From the NCBI GenBank assembly GCA_030867875.1, contig JAOWCC010001634.1:54411352-54475351 (forward strand): a stretch of 64,000 nt of DNA. The letters are read 5' to 3'. A program made the translations under genes and the position numbers. This DNA comes from Actinernus sp. WN-2022 (Eukaryota; Cnidaria; Anthozoa; Actiniaria; Actinernidae). Of the stretch, positions 1 through 10,877 are shown piece after piece. Under the pieces are notes generated by a model, which did not search any database, had not been told where the DNA came from, and worked only from the letters and a program-made list of their open reading frames with translations. The first letter of the stretch is position 1. Every line of letters begins with the position of its first letter.

Positions 1-575
1 AAAACATATTATACCTTATAGAATACGAAATGTATTTTTTAATGTTACTTTGTTCTGAAGTTTAAATACACATAAACCATCAGCAAGATCTGACTTCACC
101 GTAGGACAAATATAAAGATGATACAGCAAGTATTGCCTTTGCTAAAATTCTCAACACATTTACATTCTCTGGTTTTAGTAATTTCTTGGGTCAAAACTAT
201 AATAAAACTGAAATTCTAATGAGGTTAACTTTGCTTCTGGTTACTCAATCATTATCGATTTCATGCTACAATATCAGTGGCATGCCTGGTTCATGCATAC
301 AGAAAATAAAGATCATATCTGAAGGATTTCTCTCCAACTTAGCTGAGATTCTGTATGACATGGCTCACTTGTTAAGTCAAATTCTGCAAAATTATCTTGT
401 ACCTTACAGAATACGAAATGTATTTTTGTTAATATTACTTTCTTCTGTTGGTTAAATACATATAAACCATCAGCAAGGCCTGAATTCCCTGTAGGATCAA
501 TATAGAGAAAATACAGCGAATATTGCCTTTGCTAAAATTGTAAATACATTGACATTCTATGGTTTTAGTAAAGTG
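1..575. repeat. Diverged tandem duplication, about 390 bp period
   Basis: Bases 1-180 recur at about 390-575 with small substitutions. Anchors are gaatacgaaatgtattttt at 21 and 409, and cctttgctaaaatt at 136 and 526. No convincing coding sequence is present. This is probably a host repeat left of the virus-like region. Confidence 0.7.
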
Positions 576-1650
576 CTTGAGGTGCACGAGTTCTTTGGAG
601 TTCTTTTGATATAGTTATATCAAATCCAACTAGCATTTTGCAAATGCTGAAGAACGGTTAGACTAAAGTAACAGAGAGTACGCTACAAGTGACAGTTTGA
701 TCCGATAAGTTAACCTGTATTGTCATTATATTTTTTAATAGCATCAATAAATGCTGTTTCTGATACCAAAAGTTTTTTTGAAAAACCGGATAGTAAGTGC
801 GCAAAGGAGCCATAGCATAGTTGATCGAACTTGATCATGTTTATGTCCCTAGGACATTCGGGAAATGCTAGTCTCTGTACCAAATCCGCGGGGAAGACCA
901 AATCCGCTAGCTGATTCGGTCCGGTCCGGGAACCAAACCCGCGGTGGACCAAATACGCGGCTACGCCGGCCTGGGTCTAGCCATCTTCCCTGAAAAATTC
1001 ACAGGAAGCCCAATTTCCGACATTAGACAAGAAGTGGTAATATATGAAAGCGATGGAAGCAATGGAAATGTGTATAAAAGCGGGAAGAGTAAATTTCCAC
1101 ACGAGGATGAAACGGAGAAAACAAGCTGTGGAACGGTAAGTTTATAACTGAATGATTCCCGAATAACTTTAGGTCGTATGAGTAAATACGATACCGAGTG
1201 TAGTGCTCGTTTGATCGGTTCACCAGCAAATTATGGTACCATTTACAAGAATCCACTTCGATTTCGTTCGGCATCCTCTTCCACCAAATAATGCACTTAT
1301 CAGCGGCTTCCCCGAGGGGTCGACCCCGGGCTGACCAGGGTGATTGTAAAAAGACAGGAACAATCTTGACGATTTCCCCCAGCGGTAGGGGAATCGACGA
1401 CCTACAATCCCCTGTCATTTTGCACGAAATGAGATCGATGGAGCTGGATTGACTACTGATTATCTCGTTACTAACGTTATATCTATAACATTGAACACTC
1501 TATTTTCAACAGAAAATGGAACTTTATTAACACTTCAATGAACTTCATAGCATATTTAAGGAACAAGACACACTTCAATGTACTTCAGTTAGTAGCTTAA
1601 ATAAGGAACAAGACAGAAACTCTTGTATTAAAGTACCCTGGGTGCCAGAG
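576..1650. other. Host-like flank without a recognisable gene
   Basis: Only short open frames are present and none shows a known domain. A short motif (ccaaatccgcg and variants) recurs three times at about 882-955. The segment 1310-1425 is GC-richer than its surroundings. I see no capsid coding here, although the sequence directly right of element A (28065 on) is capsid coding. Confidence 0.4.
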
Positions 1651-1718
1651 AGTAGTAGGTAAAAGCCGATTGTAGCGCATTTTTGATGCGCCAGAATCTG
1701 CTTTTCCCCACTACTACT
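1651..1718. repeat. Left terminal palindrome of element A
   Basis: The arms agtagtaggtaaaagc and gcttttccccactactact are complementary with a few mismatches around a central gcgca/tgcgc stem. The matching right-hand end is 27997-28064. Confidence 0.75.
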
Positions 1719-1778
1719 AAGCCAGTTCCAATAAATATACTCAAGGTCAAATTCCTATATATGGTAAGATTCTTTTGT

Positions 1779-1999
1779 CATAATAATAAAAATAATAATA
1801 TTAATAATAATAAAATAATATAATAAATAATAATAAATAAAATTAATAATAATATTAATAATAATAATAAATAATATAATAATAAAATAAAATAAAATAA
1901 AATTCAAAAGTTGAGATAAAATTAAATATAAAATAATAATATTAATAATAATAAAAATAATAATAAAATAATATAATAATAAAATAAAATAAAATTCAA
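1779..1999. repeat. AT-rich microsatellite in the left end of element A
   Basis: Long runs of aataat and aataaa repeats. The minus-strand Ile/Phe-rich open frame across it is a composition artefact. Confidence 0.85.
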
Positions 2000-2200
2000 A
2001 AGTTAAATTCTTGGAAATATCCAAGGTCAATACCAATTCTAAAACATTTTAGATATGATGTCTTTATAGACGCCATCTGAGCATGTTTGTTTGCTTTAGA
2101 GACACCCGCTGAGCATGTTTATTTGCTTTAGAGGCGCCAAAAAGGTTAAATTATCGATGAGTTCTTTAAACCCCTAAGCAAAAAAAAGTTACTTAAGCGA

Positions 2201-5200
2201 ATGGCTATATATACTATTAGGAAGATGAGAGAAAATAATAATAATACAAATATTATGGATCAAGAGATCCCAGAAATAAATATACCGGTTTTGAAGTCAG
2301 TGGGTAATAAACCGAAGTCGTTAGCTAAACTAGCCAAAAATGTTGTAAATTCAGTAAACAATAGAATAAATAAGTTTGCTGATTGGATTATATCATATAT
2401 TCCAGAAGCTATGAAAGACTACGAATAAACGTGTTGAAGAATTGAAGGCAGAAATAAATAATCGTATTAATAAGTTCCAACCCAAACAGCATGAAACAGC
2501 AGTAAAAGGGGTTTTAAAGACATTCAGAATAGAAGGACAAGATAAGATAGGCCCTAAAACCTTTATTGATAATATCAAACAAAGAGTCAATAACTTAATA
2601 AGTAAACAAGATAAACCAAGTAAAAAAAAATCCATATTTACGTGTGAGTTTATAAAAGCAGATCTGAATACTGGTGTATCTATTACTAATATAGGGCACT
2701 TTCATTCAAAAATAGAGATAATTATTGAAGCAACAAACATATCTGAAGTGGTTGATACTATGACTGGCGACATGCTTGAAAAAATTGATACATTTCAAAA
2801 TGAAGGTTCTGGGTGGAAGTTTAATAAAGTATTATAATTCGACATACATATCGATAAATATAAACCTATTAAAGCAAGTTCATATATACCTCTTCCTAAG
2901 AACTTAGCTGCTAAGAAAGCAATCATAAATATAGAAAATAAAGATAATGAATTTTTCAAATGGTGTGTGACTGAGGCCATATATCCTAAAAAGAGAGACC
3001 AAGAAGGTATTACTAAGGAAATGAGGAAAAACTCGGGAAAGTTCGATTGGAGTAGTATTGAATTTCCAGTTTCACTAAATCAAATCAGTAGGTTTGAAAA
3101 GAATAACGCAACATATTCAATCAATGTTTTTGGATATGAAGATGGCGAAGTATATCCTCTAAGAATTAGTAAATGTGATAGAGGTCAAACTATTGACTTA
3201 TTGATGATATCAAATGATGAGACGAATCATTATTGTTGGATTAAGAATCTGAGCAGACTACTATCATCACAGGTTAATAAGCATGGTCATGAAAGGTATT
3301 TTTGTAATAGATGTTTGAATTCATTCAAATCAGAAGAATCACTAAACAAGCATATAGAATACTGTTCAGATCACGATGCTGTTAAGATAGAGCTACCAGA
3401 AAAAGGTACTATGTTATCATTCAAGAACTATAACAGATCTATGAGAGTCCCATTCGTAATCTATGCTGATTTCGAATGCTTTACAGAGAGCATATCAACT
3501 TGTAGCCCTAACGATAGTAATAGCTATACAAAACAATATCAGAAGCATAAGCCATCGGGATTCTGTTACTTGATCAAATGCTTTGATGACAACATATTAA
3601 AATCAAAGCTAGTTACATACACAGCTAAGTCATATGATGATGATGTTGCACAGACATTCATAAGTTACCTTGAGAATTCCATAAAAGAAATCTATAAAAA
3701 ATTCAAATTCGCTAAGAAGGTATATATGACAAAAGAAGATAACATTGCTTATCACAAAGCTACTAGTTGTCATATTTGTGGTAAAGAGTTGGTGGATGAT
3801 AAGGTATTAGATCACTGCCACCTAACAGGTAAGTACAGGGGTGCTGCACACAATGATTGTAATATTAATTACAAAATTCCAAAGTTCTTTCCAGTCATCT
3901 TTCATAACCTATCTGGATATGACGCACATCTTTTTATTAAGAACCTGGGTGTAACAGAAGGTGAGATAGATTGTATACCAAACAATGATGAAAAATATAT
4001 TTCATTCACAAAGAAGATAGTTGTAGACAGCTTTATGAAGGATGGTAAAAATAAAAATATTACGCGAGATATTAGATTCATTGACAGCTTCAGATTCATG
4101 CAAATGAGTCTGGCAAATCTTGTAGGCAATCTTGATAAGCCTAGTTGTAAGAATATGAAAAGATTTTACAAAGAAAAACAGCTCGACCTCTTACTAAGGA
4201 AAGGAGTATATCCTTATGACTATGTAGATAGTATTGAGAAGTTAGCTGACACAAGTCTTCCACCAATTGCCCACTTTACAAACGAGTAGGGGAATGGGGC
4301 GAGTTCGGTTTCGCAAAGGTGCTTGGGATCGTTACTGGGGACAGTTAATTGCGATATTTGTCATGTTTCTTTGTATTCTACAATTAGGGTGTCCCCAGTA
4401 ACGATCCCAAGCACCTTTGCGAAACCGAACTCGCCCCATTCCCCTACTCGTTTCTAAAGTGGACAATTGAAGCCTTCTACTCAAAGCTAAATGACACGAT
4501 GATATCAGAGCAGGATCATCAACATGCAAAGAACGTGTGGAAAACTTTTAATATGAAATCTACGAAAGATTACCATGACGTATATCTAAAATCTGATGTT
4601 ATCTTATTAGCGGATGTGTTTGAGAATTTTAGAGACGTATGTTTGAAGAACTACAACCTAGATCCAGCATGGTACTACACATCACCAGGATTGTCGTGGG
4701 ATGCCTGTTTGAAAATTACTAAGGTCGAATTACAACTACTACATAACATTGATATGATAAACATGGTTGAGAGGGGTATTAGAGGTGGTATATCTATGAT
4801 CTCAACACGCTATGGTGAAGCAAATAATAAGTACATGGAGAATTATGATTCATCTAAGCCATCAAAGTATATTCAATACCTAGATTCGAATAATTTATAT
4901 GGGTGGGCAATGAGTAGAAAACTACCAACACACAATTTCAAATGGATGAATAAGACTGAGTTGAAGAAATGGAAGCAGTATCCTTCTATCTTGGAAGTGG
5001 ATCTAGAGTATCCAATAGAACTTCACGATATCCATAATGATTATCCTCTAGCTCCTGAGAGACTAACAGTAAATGAGGTAGAGAAATTGATTCCAAATCT
5101 AGGCAATAAATCTAAGTACATCATCCATCACCAAACACTGAAACTATATGAGAGCTTGGGATTGAAAATTACTAATATCCATAGAGGTATAACATTTAGT

Positions 5201-6080
5201 GAGAGTGCTTGGATGGAGCCATACATAAACCTGAATACAGAGCTACGAAAGGTTGCTAAGAATGAATTCGAAAAAGACTTCTTCAAACTAATGAACAACT
5301 CAACCTTTGGTAAGACTATGGAAAACATCCGCCATAGAGTAGATATCCAGCTAGTTACATCTGAGAAGAAAGCAAAGAAGTTAGTATCTAAACCAAACTA
5401 TGAACATAGAACTATATTCTCAGAGAATTTAGCAGCTATACATATGAAGAAAACAAAGCTAGTATTTGATAAGCCAATCTATTTAGGCTTGGCCATCCTA
5501 GACCTTAGTAAAACACTAATGTATGACTTCCATTATAGTTATATCAAACCTAAGTACAATGAGAAAGCAAAACTCCTATTCACAGATACAGATAGCTTGA
5601 TGTATGAAATCGAAACAGAAGATTTCTATAAGGATATAAGTAATGATGTGAGATTGAAGTTCGATACAAGCAACTATCCTAAAGATCATCCATCAAATAT
5701 AGAAACAGGAGTTAACAAAAAGGTTATAGGAATGTTTAAGGATGATGCCGGTGGTAAGATCATTACTGAGTTTGTTGGGCTGCGGGCAAGGCTTTATTCG
5801 TTCAAGTATAATAACATAGAAGAGAAGAAATGTAAGGGTGTGAAGAAAGCAGTTGTTAAGAATGATATCACATTCAATGATTATAAGACATGCTTATTTG
5901 ATGGTGATCCTCAGATGAGGAAAGATGAATGTAATCAGAAGTCATTTACATAATATCTATACAGAAGACATTAATAAGGTGGCGCTATCTAGAGATGATG
6001 ATAAACGGAATATTGATTCTGATAGTATTCACACTCTTGCATATGGTTATAAGAATATAAATGAAGAAATTATTATGTAA
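2201..6080 (+). pseudogene. Protein-primed-type family B DNA polymerase of element A, broken
   Basis: This was the replicative polymerase of the element. Exo I (YADFE, about 3470), a CxxC...HCH...C zinc-binding insert (3768-3865), Exo II (FHNLSGYDAH, about 3898) and, after an interruption, Exo III (YHDVYLKSD, about 4570), motif A (DSNNLYGWA, about 4885), motif B (MNNSTFGKT, about 5290) and motif C (TDTDS, about 5582) are all readable. Lesions: a frameshift between 2426 and 2442, an in-frame TAA at 2835-2837 after which coding continues in the same frame, a 206 bp foldback at 4264-4469 between Exo II and Exo III, and a frameshift near 5930. The C-terminal tail is read in another frame to the TAA at 6078-6080. 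The polymerase motifs themselves look intact. It points toward the integrase, the same convergent order as in element B. Confidence 0.9.
4264..4469. repeat. Foldback (palindrome) inside the PolB pseudogene
   Basis: Two arms of about 80 bp are inverted copies around a loop at about 4346-4388. The outermost about 25 bp of the left arm (4264-4289) still encode PolB residues, and their inverted copy on the right (4445-4469) is non-coding. The palindrome therefore extends into the target gene instead of being bounded by a direct repeat. In-frame PolB coding resumes at about 4470. Confidence 0.85.
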
Positions 6081-7020
6081 AAAAAAGGGACCAAAATATG
6101 ATCCAAAAGTATAATCAAAAATATAATCCAAAAGTATAATCAAAAATATAATCCAAAAGTATAATCAAAAATATGATTCAAAAGTATAATCAAAAATATA
6201 ATCCAAAAGTATAATCAAAAATATGATCCAAAAGTATAATCAAAAATATAATAAAAAAGTATAATCAAAAATATAATCCAAAAGTATAATCAAAAATATG
6301 ATTCAAAAGTATAATCAAAAATATAATCCAAAAGTATAATAAAAAATATAATCCAAAAGTATAATCAAAAATATGATTCAAAAGTATAATCAAAAATATA
6401 ATCCAAAAGTATAATCAAAAATATGATCCAAACGTATAATCAAAAAAAAAATCCTTGCTGTGGTATAGGTCAGATTAATATTGACGTTTGGTAAGAACGA
6501 AATAATATCAATCATATAAGCCTCAAGAACATGTCGAAATCGATTTATTCAAATATAATCTAAAAGTATAATCAAAAGTATGATTCAAAAGTATAATCAA
6601 AAATATGATTCAAAAATATGATTCAAAAGTATAATCAAAAAAATATAATCAAAAAGTATGATTCAAAAGTATAATCAAAAATATGATTCAAAAGTATAAT
6701 CAAAAAATATAATCAAAAAGTATGATTCAAAAGTATAAACAAAAAAATATAATCCAAAAGTATGATTCAAAAGTATAATCAAAAATATGATTCAAAAGTA
6801 TAATCAAAAATATAATCCAAAAGTATGATTCAAAAGTATAATCCAAAAGTGTAATCAAAAATATGATCCAAACGTATAATCAAAGATATAAATCCTTGCT
6901 ATAGTATAGGCCAGATTAATATTGACGTTTTACTTAGTAAGAATGAAACAATATCAATCATATAAGCCTCAAAAACATGTCGAAATCGATTTATTAAAAT
7001 ATAATCCAAACGTATAATCT
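6081..7020. repeat. AT-rich tandem repeat array between PolB and integrase
   Basis: About 24 bp units of the type aaaagtataatcaaaaata fill most of the interval. A unique-looking block containing cagattaatattgacgtt and cgaaatcgatttatt occurs twice (about 6450-6545 and 6890-7000), so a longer unit of about 445 bp has also been duplicated. No coding sequence. It sits between the 3' ends of two convergent genes. Confidence 0.9.
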
Positions 7021-7028
7021 AAAAATGG

Positions 7029-7994
7029 TTATTTTAAAACACTATCAGGTGGTAGTTCAGTATCATACGGTACAGTTTGTAATTCTTCTCTTACGAAGCC
7101 TCGTTTTGGGCCCGCTATTAAAAAGTATAAGACAGGTTGATTTGTAGAAATAATACTACGTGAAATATCATATATATCTAAACTCCATATTGGATCAGTT
7201 GACCGATATCTTTCACCACCTTCAAGCTCTCCTGGAGCATATAAATATCTAACTTTCACTCCTGCTGGTAATATTTTTTCATCTAATCCAACAGGTCTTT
7301 TATATTCATCTTCTTTGTTTTCGACTTCTTTAGAGCTTATTAGTTCGATAGGTTCTTTACCAGTAATTCTTTTAAAGCTACTATTGATGGCTTTCAGGAC
7401 ACCAGGTAATATCTGAACCCATTTTCTTGATCGTTCATTTTCCATAATCATTTCCTGAGCATATTGATGGCTGAATAATTTTTCAGAAATAGTTCTATTA
7501 GCTCTTTCAACTAATGATTGTGCTCTATGGTTTCCAGCCTCCCTTCTTTGAATTTTAATATTATGTTTTTTCATTTCTCCCATAAATTCTTTTCCAGGAT
7601 CTACCATCAATGTTTGTGGCCATTTTAATTTTTTAGAATAAATTTTAGTAAAAGCTTTTGATACTTCTGTCGAATACTTAGATGTCAAGGGTTCAGCATC
7701 AACGTATCTTGAAGCTATATCAACGACAACTAAAGCATATTTGTAAGTTCTTCTTTTCACAGTATCATGTGGTAGGAATAATAGATCTGCTTGATGGATC
7801 TGATTTGGTTTAGAAATATCCCAGTGAGGTCTTGGAACGTATGTGGGAGCTGGTAAGTATATCTGCCAAATTGCTTGTTTCTCAAGCCACTTCTTTGCAG
7901 TGTCTTCACTAACATTAGCAGCCTGTGCTAGTTTATAAATAGCTGAATATCCTTTCCAATAACCATTGGTTGAATAATAAATCTTATTAAACAT
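7029..7994 (-). CDS. Retroviral-type (DDE) integrase of element A
   Basis: A 321-residue rve-superfamily integrase that would insert linear element DNA and generate short target duplications. The catalytic triad is readable: D in HQADLLFLPHD, D in LMVDPGKEF, and E in SLVERANRTISEK. An HTH-like N-terminal segment (GYWKG...LAQAANVSEDTAKKW) precedes the catalytic core. The C-terminal third resembles that of the element B integrase (VRYLYAPGELEGG...RGFVREELQ). The ORF has no stop or frameshift, unlike its neighbours PolB and the capsid gene. The start at 7994 lies 36 bp from the divergent capsid ORF, so both probably use one bidirectional AT-rich promoter. Confidence 0.92.
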   Translation of the reverse strand: MFNKIYYSTNGYWKGYSAIYKLAQAANVSEDTAKKWLEKQAIWQIYLPAPTYVPRPHWDISKPNQIHQADLLFLPHDTVKRRTYKYALVVVDIASRYVDAEPLTSKYSTEVSKAFTKIYSKKLKWPQTLMVDPGKEFMGEMKKHNIKIQRREAGNHRAQSLVERANRTISEKLFSHQYAQEMIMENERSRKWVQILPGVLKAINSSFKRITGKEPIELISSKEVENKEDEYKRPVGLDEKILPAGVKVRYLYAPGELEGGERYRSTDPIWSLDIYDISRSIISTNQPVLYFLIAGPKRGFVREELQTVPYDTELPPDSVLK

Positions 7995-8030
7995 ATATAA
8001 ATAAAAGAATAGTTCACTCCTTATAGTAGT

Positions 8031-9266
8031 ATGTCACAACAATCAATTTCAGAAAAGCTAGAAGTAAATCATGTCTATAAACAACCATTTGGATTAGAGG
8101 CTGAAAATAGTCTAAATCGAATAACTATGAACCCATTTTCTGCAAGTCCGGGTGAAACTTTGTATGTTAATATTCCACAATTATCGGAGAACGTCGTTAT
8201 TATCCCTGGTTGCGTATCTCTACGATTTGATATCACCACTACAGTACATGCAAACAAGAGACTCGTGAATAACATAGGTAGGAACCTAGTATTTAGACAA
8301 AAGGTCATATTTGGTGGAGAAACTCTTCAGGATACGCAACGCCATGATCTTTTCCAAACCTATCATGATCTATACAGAAGAACGTGAAAATCGATTAAAT
8401 CAGGGTATATCATCAGAAGCCATGAGAAAGATTCGGGCAGGTGCTGGTGATAAGCCCACTGATGATGCTAAGAACACCGCTCTAGCAGCAATACATAGCA
8501 CTAAGTATAAGATCCCACTTGACCATTCTATTTTGAATAATCATGGAGTATTTTATCCAAAGGCACTACCCCACCCACTAATCTTTGAGATTACATTAGC
8601 GCCAGTCTCGGATGTGTTTGGGTTAGGGTCTATGCAGATACCACAATAGCTCCTAGCTATAAACTTAGCAATATAGAAATGGAGTATTCATGTATTTCGA
8701 GTGAATACCTAGCACGTGAAGCAGCATCAACATACCAAGTCGGTAAAGGCTTCTTCTATGAAAACGTAATTCTGTATAAGACATTCAACATCAAGACAGC
8801 GGATACCGTTATTAATGAACATATTAATTTACCGCGGAGGTCTATGACGGGTGTATTGTGTTTGTTTACTGAAACCTATGCTGGAGGTGCACGGGATTCT
8901 GAAAAGTTTGCCAACCCAAAGATCACATCTGTAACTATTGATATTGATGGAATGCCAAACCGTCTATACTCAAAAGATATGCTACCATCTGATTTATGGG
9001 AATCCGTAAGGAAACGTTTTACAGTAGTAGAAGGTGTTAAACAAAATGACTTTTATGCAGGAGATAAGTTTGCGATGTGGATCGATTTGAGGACTTTTGC
9101 AGATAATGATATTCATGGGGGAGGATTGATGTTGAATAATACACGAGATGGTGTAAGACTAGAGATTAAGAGAAAAGCTGGAACTGCTGTTACCTGTTAC
9201 ATGTTTGTTGTAGCTGATGCTTTGTTTAGTTTTATGAATTCTAACCTCCAATCAATCATGTATTAA
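8031..9266 (+). pseudogene. Putative major capsid protein of element A, two frameshifts
   Basis: About 410 codons that match the element B capsid candidate along their length (PGETLYVNIPQLSENVVI; IGRNLVFRQKVIFGGE; LPRRSMTGVLCLF; CYMFVVADALFSFMNSN). The frame changes once at about 8370-8385 and returns at about 8625-8640. The middle third is therefore out of frame and the gene is not translatable as one protein. Assignment as a double jelly-roll type capsid protein is inferred from size, from being followed by the packaging ATPase in element B, and from conservation between two elements. No structure can be seen directly. It starts 36 bp from the divergent integrase start. Confidence 0.7.
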
Positions 9267-9280
9267 AAGATTGAGTATTA

Positions 9281-9535
9281 AGTAGTATATAAAGTAGCGG
9301 TTCTGGTGCAGCACCCTCGTTTTCTGTTATATGTCACATCCGATGACCCCCTTCCCCCAACGCATCGTTTGGACCTTGTTGTACCAAATCCCAACTTATT
9401 ATCTCTCGAGTACCATAGATGTTGTAATTTGGTACAACAAAGTCCAAACAATACGTTGGGGTTCGGGGGCCATCAAATGTGACATACAACAGAAAACAAA
9501 GGTGCTACACCAGAACCGCTACTTTATATACTACT
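9281..9535. repeat. Isolated 255 bp AGTAGTA-type palindrome
   Basis: The arm agtagtatataaagtagcgg pairs with ccgctactttatatactact, and complementarity continues to a loop at about 9405-9420. It looks like the terminal palindromes of elements A, B and D but is internal to A. It is probably the left end of another element whose PolB begins at 9598. No clear target duplication flanks it. Confidence 0.8.
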
Positions 9536-9564
9536 ATAGTCCACTTATCATATTTTGACGCCCA

Positions 9565-9597
9565 ATTAGAGGAGGGTCAGCACAAGGTATTACACTA
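9565..9597 (+). promoter_or_regulatory. Early-type promoter in front of the PolB remnant
   Basis: ttagaggagggtcagcac followed by ggtattacact leads directly to the ATG at 9598. It resembles the TTAGA(G/C) plus TATA-like pairs found upstream of several element B genes. Confidence 0.45.
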
Positions 9598-9834
9598 TGT
9601 CTGAACATATACTAGCATTCGTCCGAGTACCAGGCCTTGGGGAGTATTTACGTGGGTGGAAGATGGACGTTCCAGATGGTAATCCTCTAGGAGCAGACCC
9701 AGCTGCTTTCCTCGCGTAATCAGAAGTCACTTACACGATATTTATACAGAAGAAATTAACAAAGTAGCACTTTCTAGAGAAGATGATAAACGAAATATCG
9801 AAGCTGATGGTATTAATACTATTGCATATGGTTA
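9598..9834 (+). pseudogene. PolB remnant with the middle deleted, N-terminus joined to C-terminus
   Basis: From the ATG at 9598, about 40 codons (ending in LGADPAAFLA) match the N-terminus of the element B polymerase gene (YLRGWQMDVP... region). At about 9716 the sequence jumps to the extreme C-terminal tail seen in element A's polymerase (VIRSHLHDIYTEE). The roughly 1,000 codons between are missing. The tail is cut by element B at 9835 and resumes at 27216-27240 (YKNIDEKIII), passing into AT repeats. This is an internal-deletion derivative, or a recombinant between two lineages. Confidence 0.8.
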
Positions 9835-9971
9835 AGTAGTATGAACAATGGCGGTTCTGGCCCACCTTGAAAATGTTGGCAAGCAAGGCGGTTCGTTTCA
9901 CTTCGTTTCACTCACCCCCTTGCTTGCCAACATTTTCAAGTTTTTCCAGAACCGCCATTGTTCATACTACT
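9835..9971. repeat. Left terminal palindrome of element B
   Basis: The arms agtagtatgaacaatggcgg and ccgccattgttcatactact pair, as do gaaaatgttggcaagcaagg and the matching ccttgcttgccaacattttc. A hairpin of about 55 bp per arm with small mismatches is possible. Confidence 0.92.
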
Positions 9972-10040
9972 TATACACAGTGTTGCCCCCAAATTGTCAC
10001 TAGGCATTCTTACACCTAAAAATCCAAAAGCGTGAACCTA

Positions 10041-10070
10041 TTAGAGAAGTGATTACTATACTGCATATCG
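10041..10070 (+). promoter_or_regulatory. Early-type promoter of the left F-box/ankyrin gene
   Basis: TTAGAGAAGTGATTACTATA followed by CTGCATATCG, 12 bp before the ATG. The same motif class precedes four other element B genes and is duplicated in the right TIR. Confidence 0.6.
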
Positions 10071-10082
10071 ATCTCTCCCACT

Positions 10083-10865
10083 ATGGATAGTATATCGTGT
10101 CTCCCTCTAGAAATCTTGACTAAGATCGTAGAGCATGCAGGTCCTACGTCATTTGCAAGCATCGCAAGGACATCGAAACGCCTAAACGGTGCCGCATCCC
10201 AAGCACACTACGAAAACACGGACGAGGAGTTCCGCACGCGAGTCCTCACATTGGGTCTCGAGGCCACCCACAACGACGCCGATCGAGACGGCTTGGTCAA
10301 AAAGTTCGGCGTCCTCAAGGAGGAAGGCGCTTCCGACGTGTTAGCTCATGCTAGTGGGCGTGACAACCTTGACGTCGTTAAGTGGCTCGTTGGACACATT
10401 CGTTTCAGCATAGAGGACGATAACGTTGATGTGTCCTTCGCACTTCTCTGCGCTAGCCAATTTGGTCATCTCAACGTAATTAAATGGCTCGTTACGCATT
10501 TAGGAATCGATAGCATAGAGGTTGGATACATCCACGGTGCTCTGATGGATGCTGAAGTGAATGGCCATTTCGAAGTAGTTAAGTGGATTGTCGAACACTT
10601 TCGGCTTAGCATAGAGGATGGATATGCTCATTCTGCCCTACGACAAGCCTCTGAGAATGGCTACCTCGAAATAGTTAAGTGGCTTGTTGAACACTTCCAG
10701 CTCAGCATAGAGAATAGATACGTTGGTTACGCTCTACATAATGCTTCTATGAATGACCACCTCGAAATAGTTAAGTGGATTGTCGCACACTTTCAGCTCA
10801 GCATAGAGGATGGATACGCTCATCTTGCTCTAGAAGATGGTGAGTTGGAGCCCGCCGAATCCTAA
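10083..10865 (+). CDS. F-box plus ankyrin-repeat protein, left TIR copy
   Basis: A 260-residue protein. Residues about 5-35 (LPLEILTKIVEHAGPTS...TSKRLN) are an F-box-like motif. From about residue 85 there are about five ankyrin-type repeats of 33-35 residues, each with a core such as GHLNVIKWLV, GHFEVVKWIV or GYLEIVKWLV. F-box proteins connect targets to SCF ubiquitin ligases, and ankyrin/F-box-like pairs are well known in poxviruses (the C-terminal PRANC arrangement), though here the F-box is N-terminal. A role in redirecting host ubiquitination is inference. The first 39 codons lie inside the TIR and are nearly identical to the right copy; the ankyrin part is different. The start follows the early-type promoter. 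Confidence 0.85.
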   Translation: MDSISCLPLEILTKIVEHAGPTSFASIARTSKRLNGAASQAHYENTDEEFRTRVLTLGLEATHNDADRDGLVKKFGVLKEEGASDVLAHASGRDNLDVVKWLVGHIRFSIEDDNVDVSFALLCASQFGHLNVIKWLVTHLGIDSIEVGYIHGALMDAEVNGHFEVVKWIVEHFRLSIEDGYAHSALRQASENGYLEIVKWLVEHFQLSIENRYVGYALHNASMNDHLEIVKWIVAHFQLSIEDGYAHLALEDGELEPAES

Positions 10866-10877
10866 CTTGAGTATCTG

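Larger units (their letters stand above)
9835..10198. repeat. Left TIR of element B
   Basis: Matches 26862-27215 in inverted orientation. It holds the terminal palindrome (9835-9971), the early-type promoter (10041-10070) and the first 39 codons of the F-box gene. The copy differs from the right one by a 10 bp tandem duplication in the palindrome loop. Confidence 0.92.

Noticed and set aside
1755..2036. Minus-strand ORF rich in Ile, Phe and Tyr
   Set aside because: Translation of an AT microsatellite.
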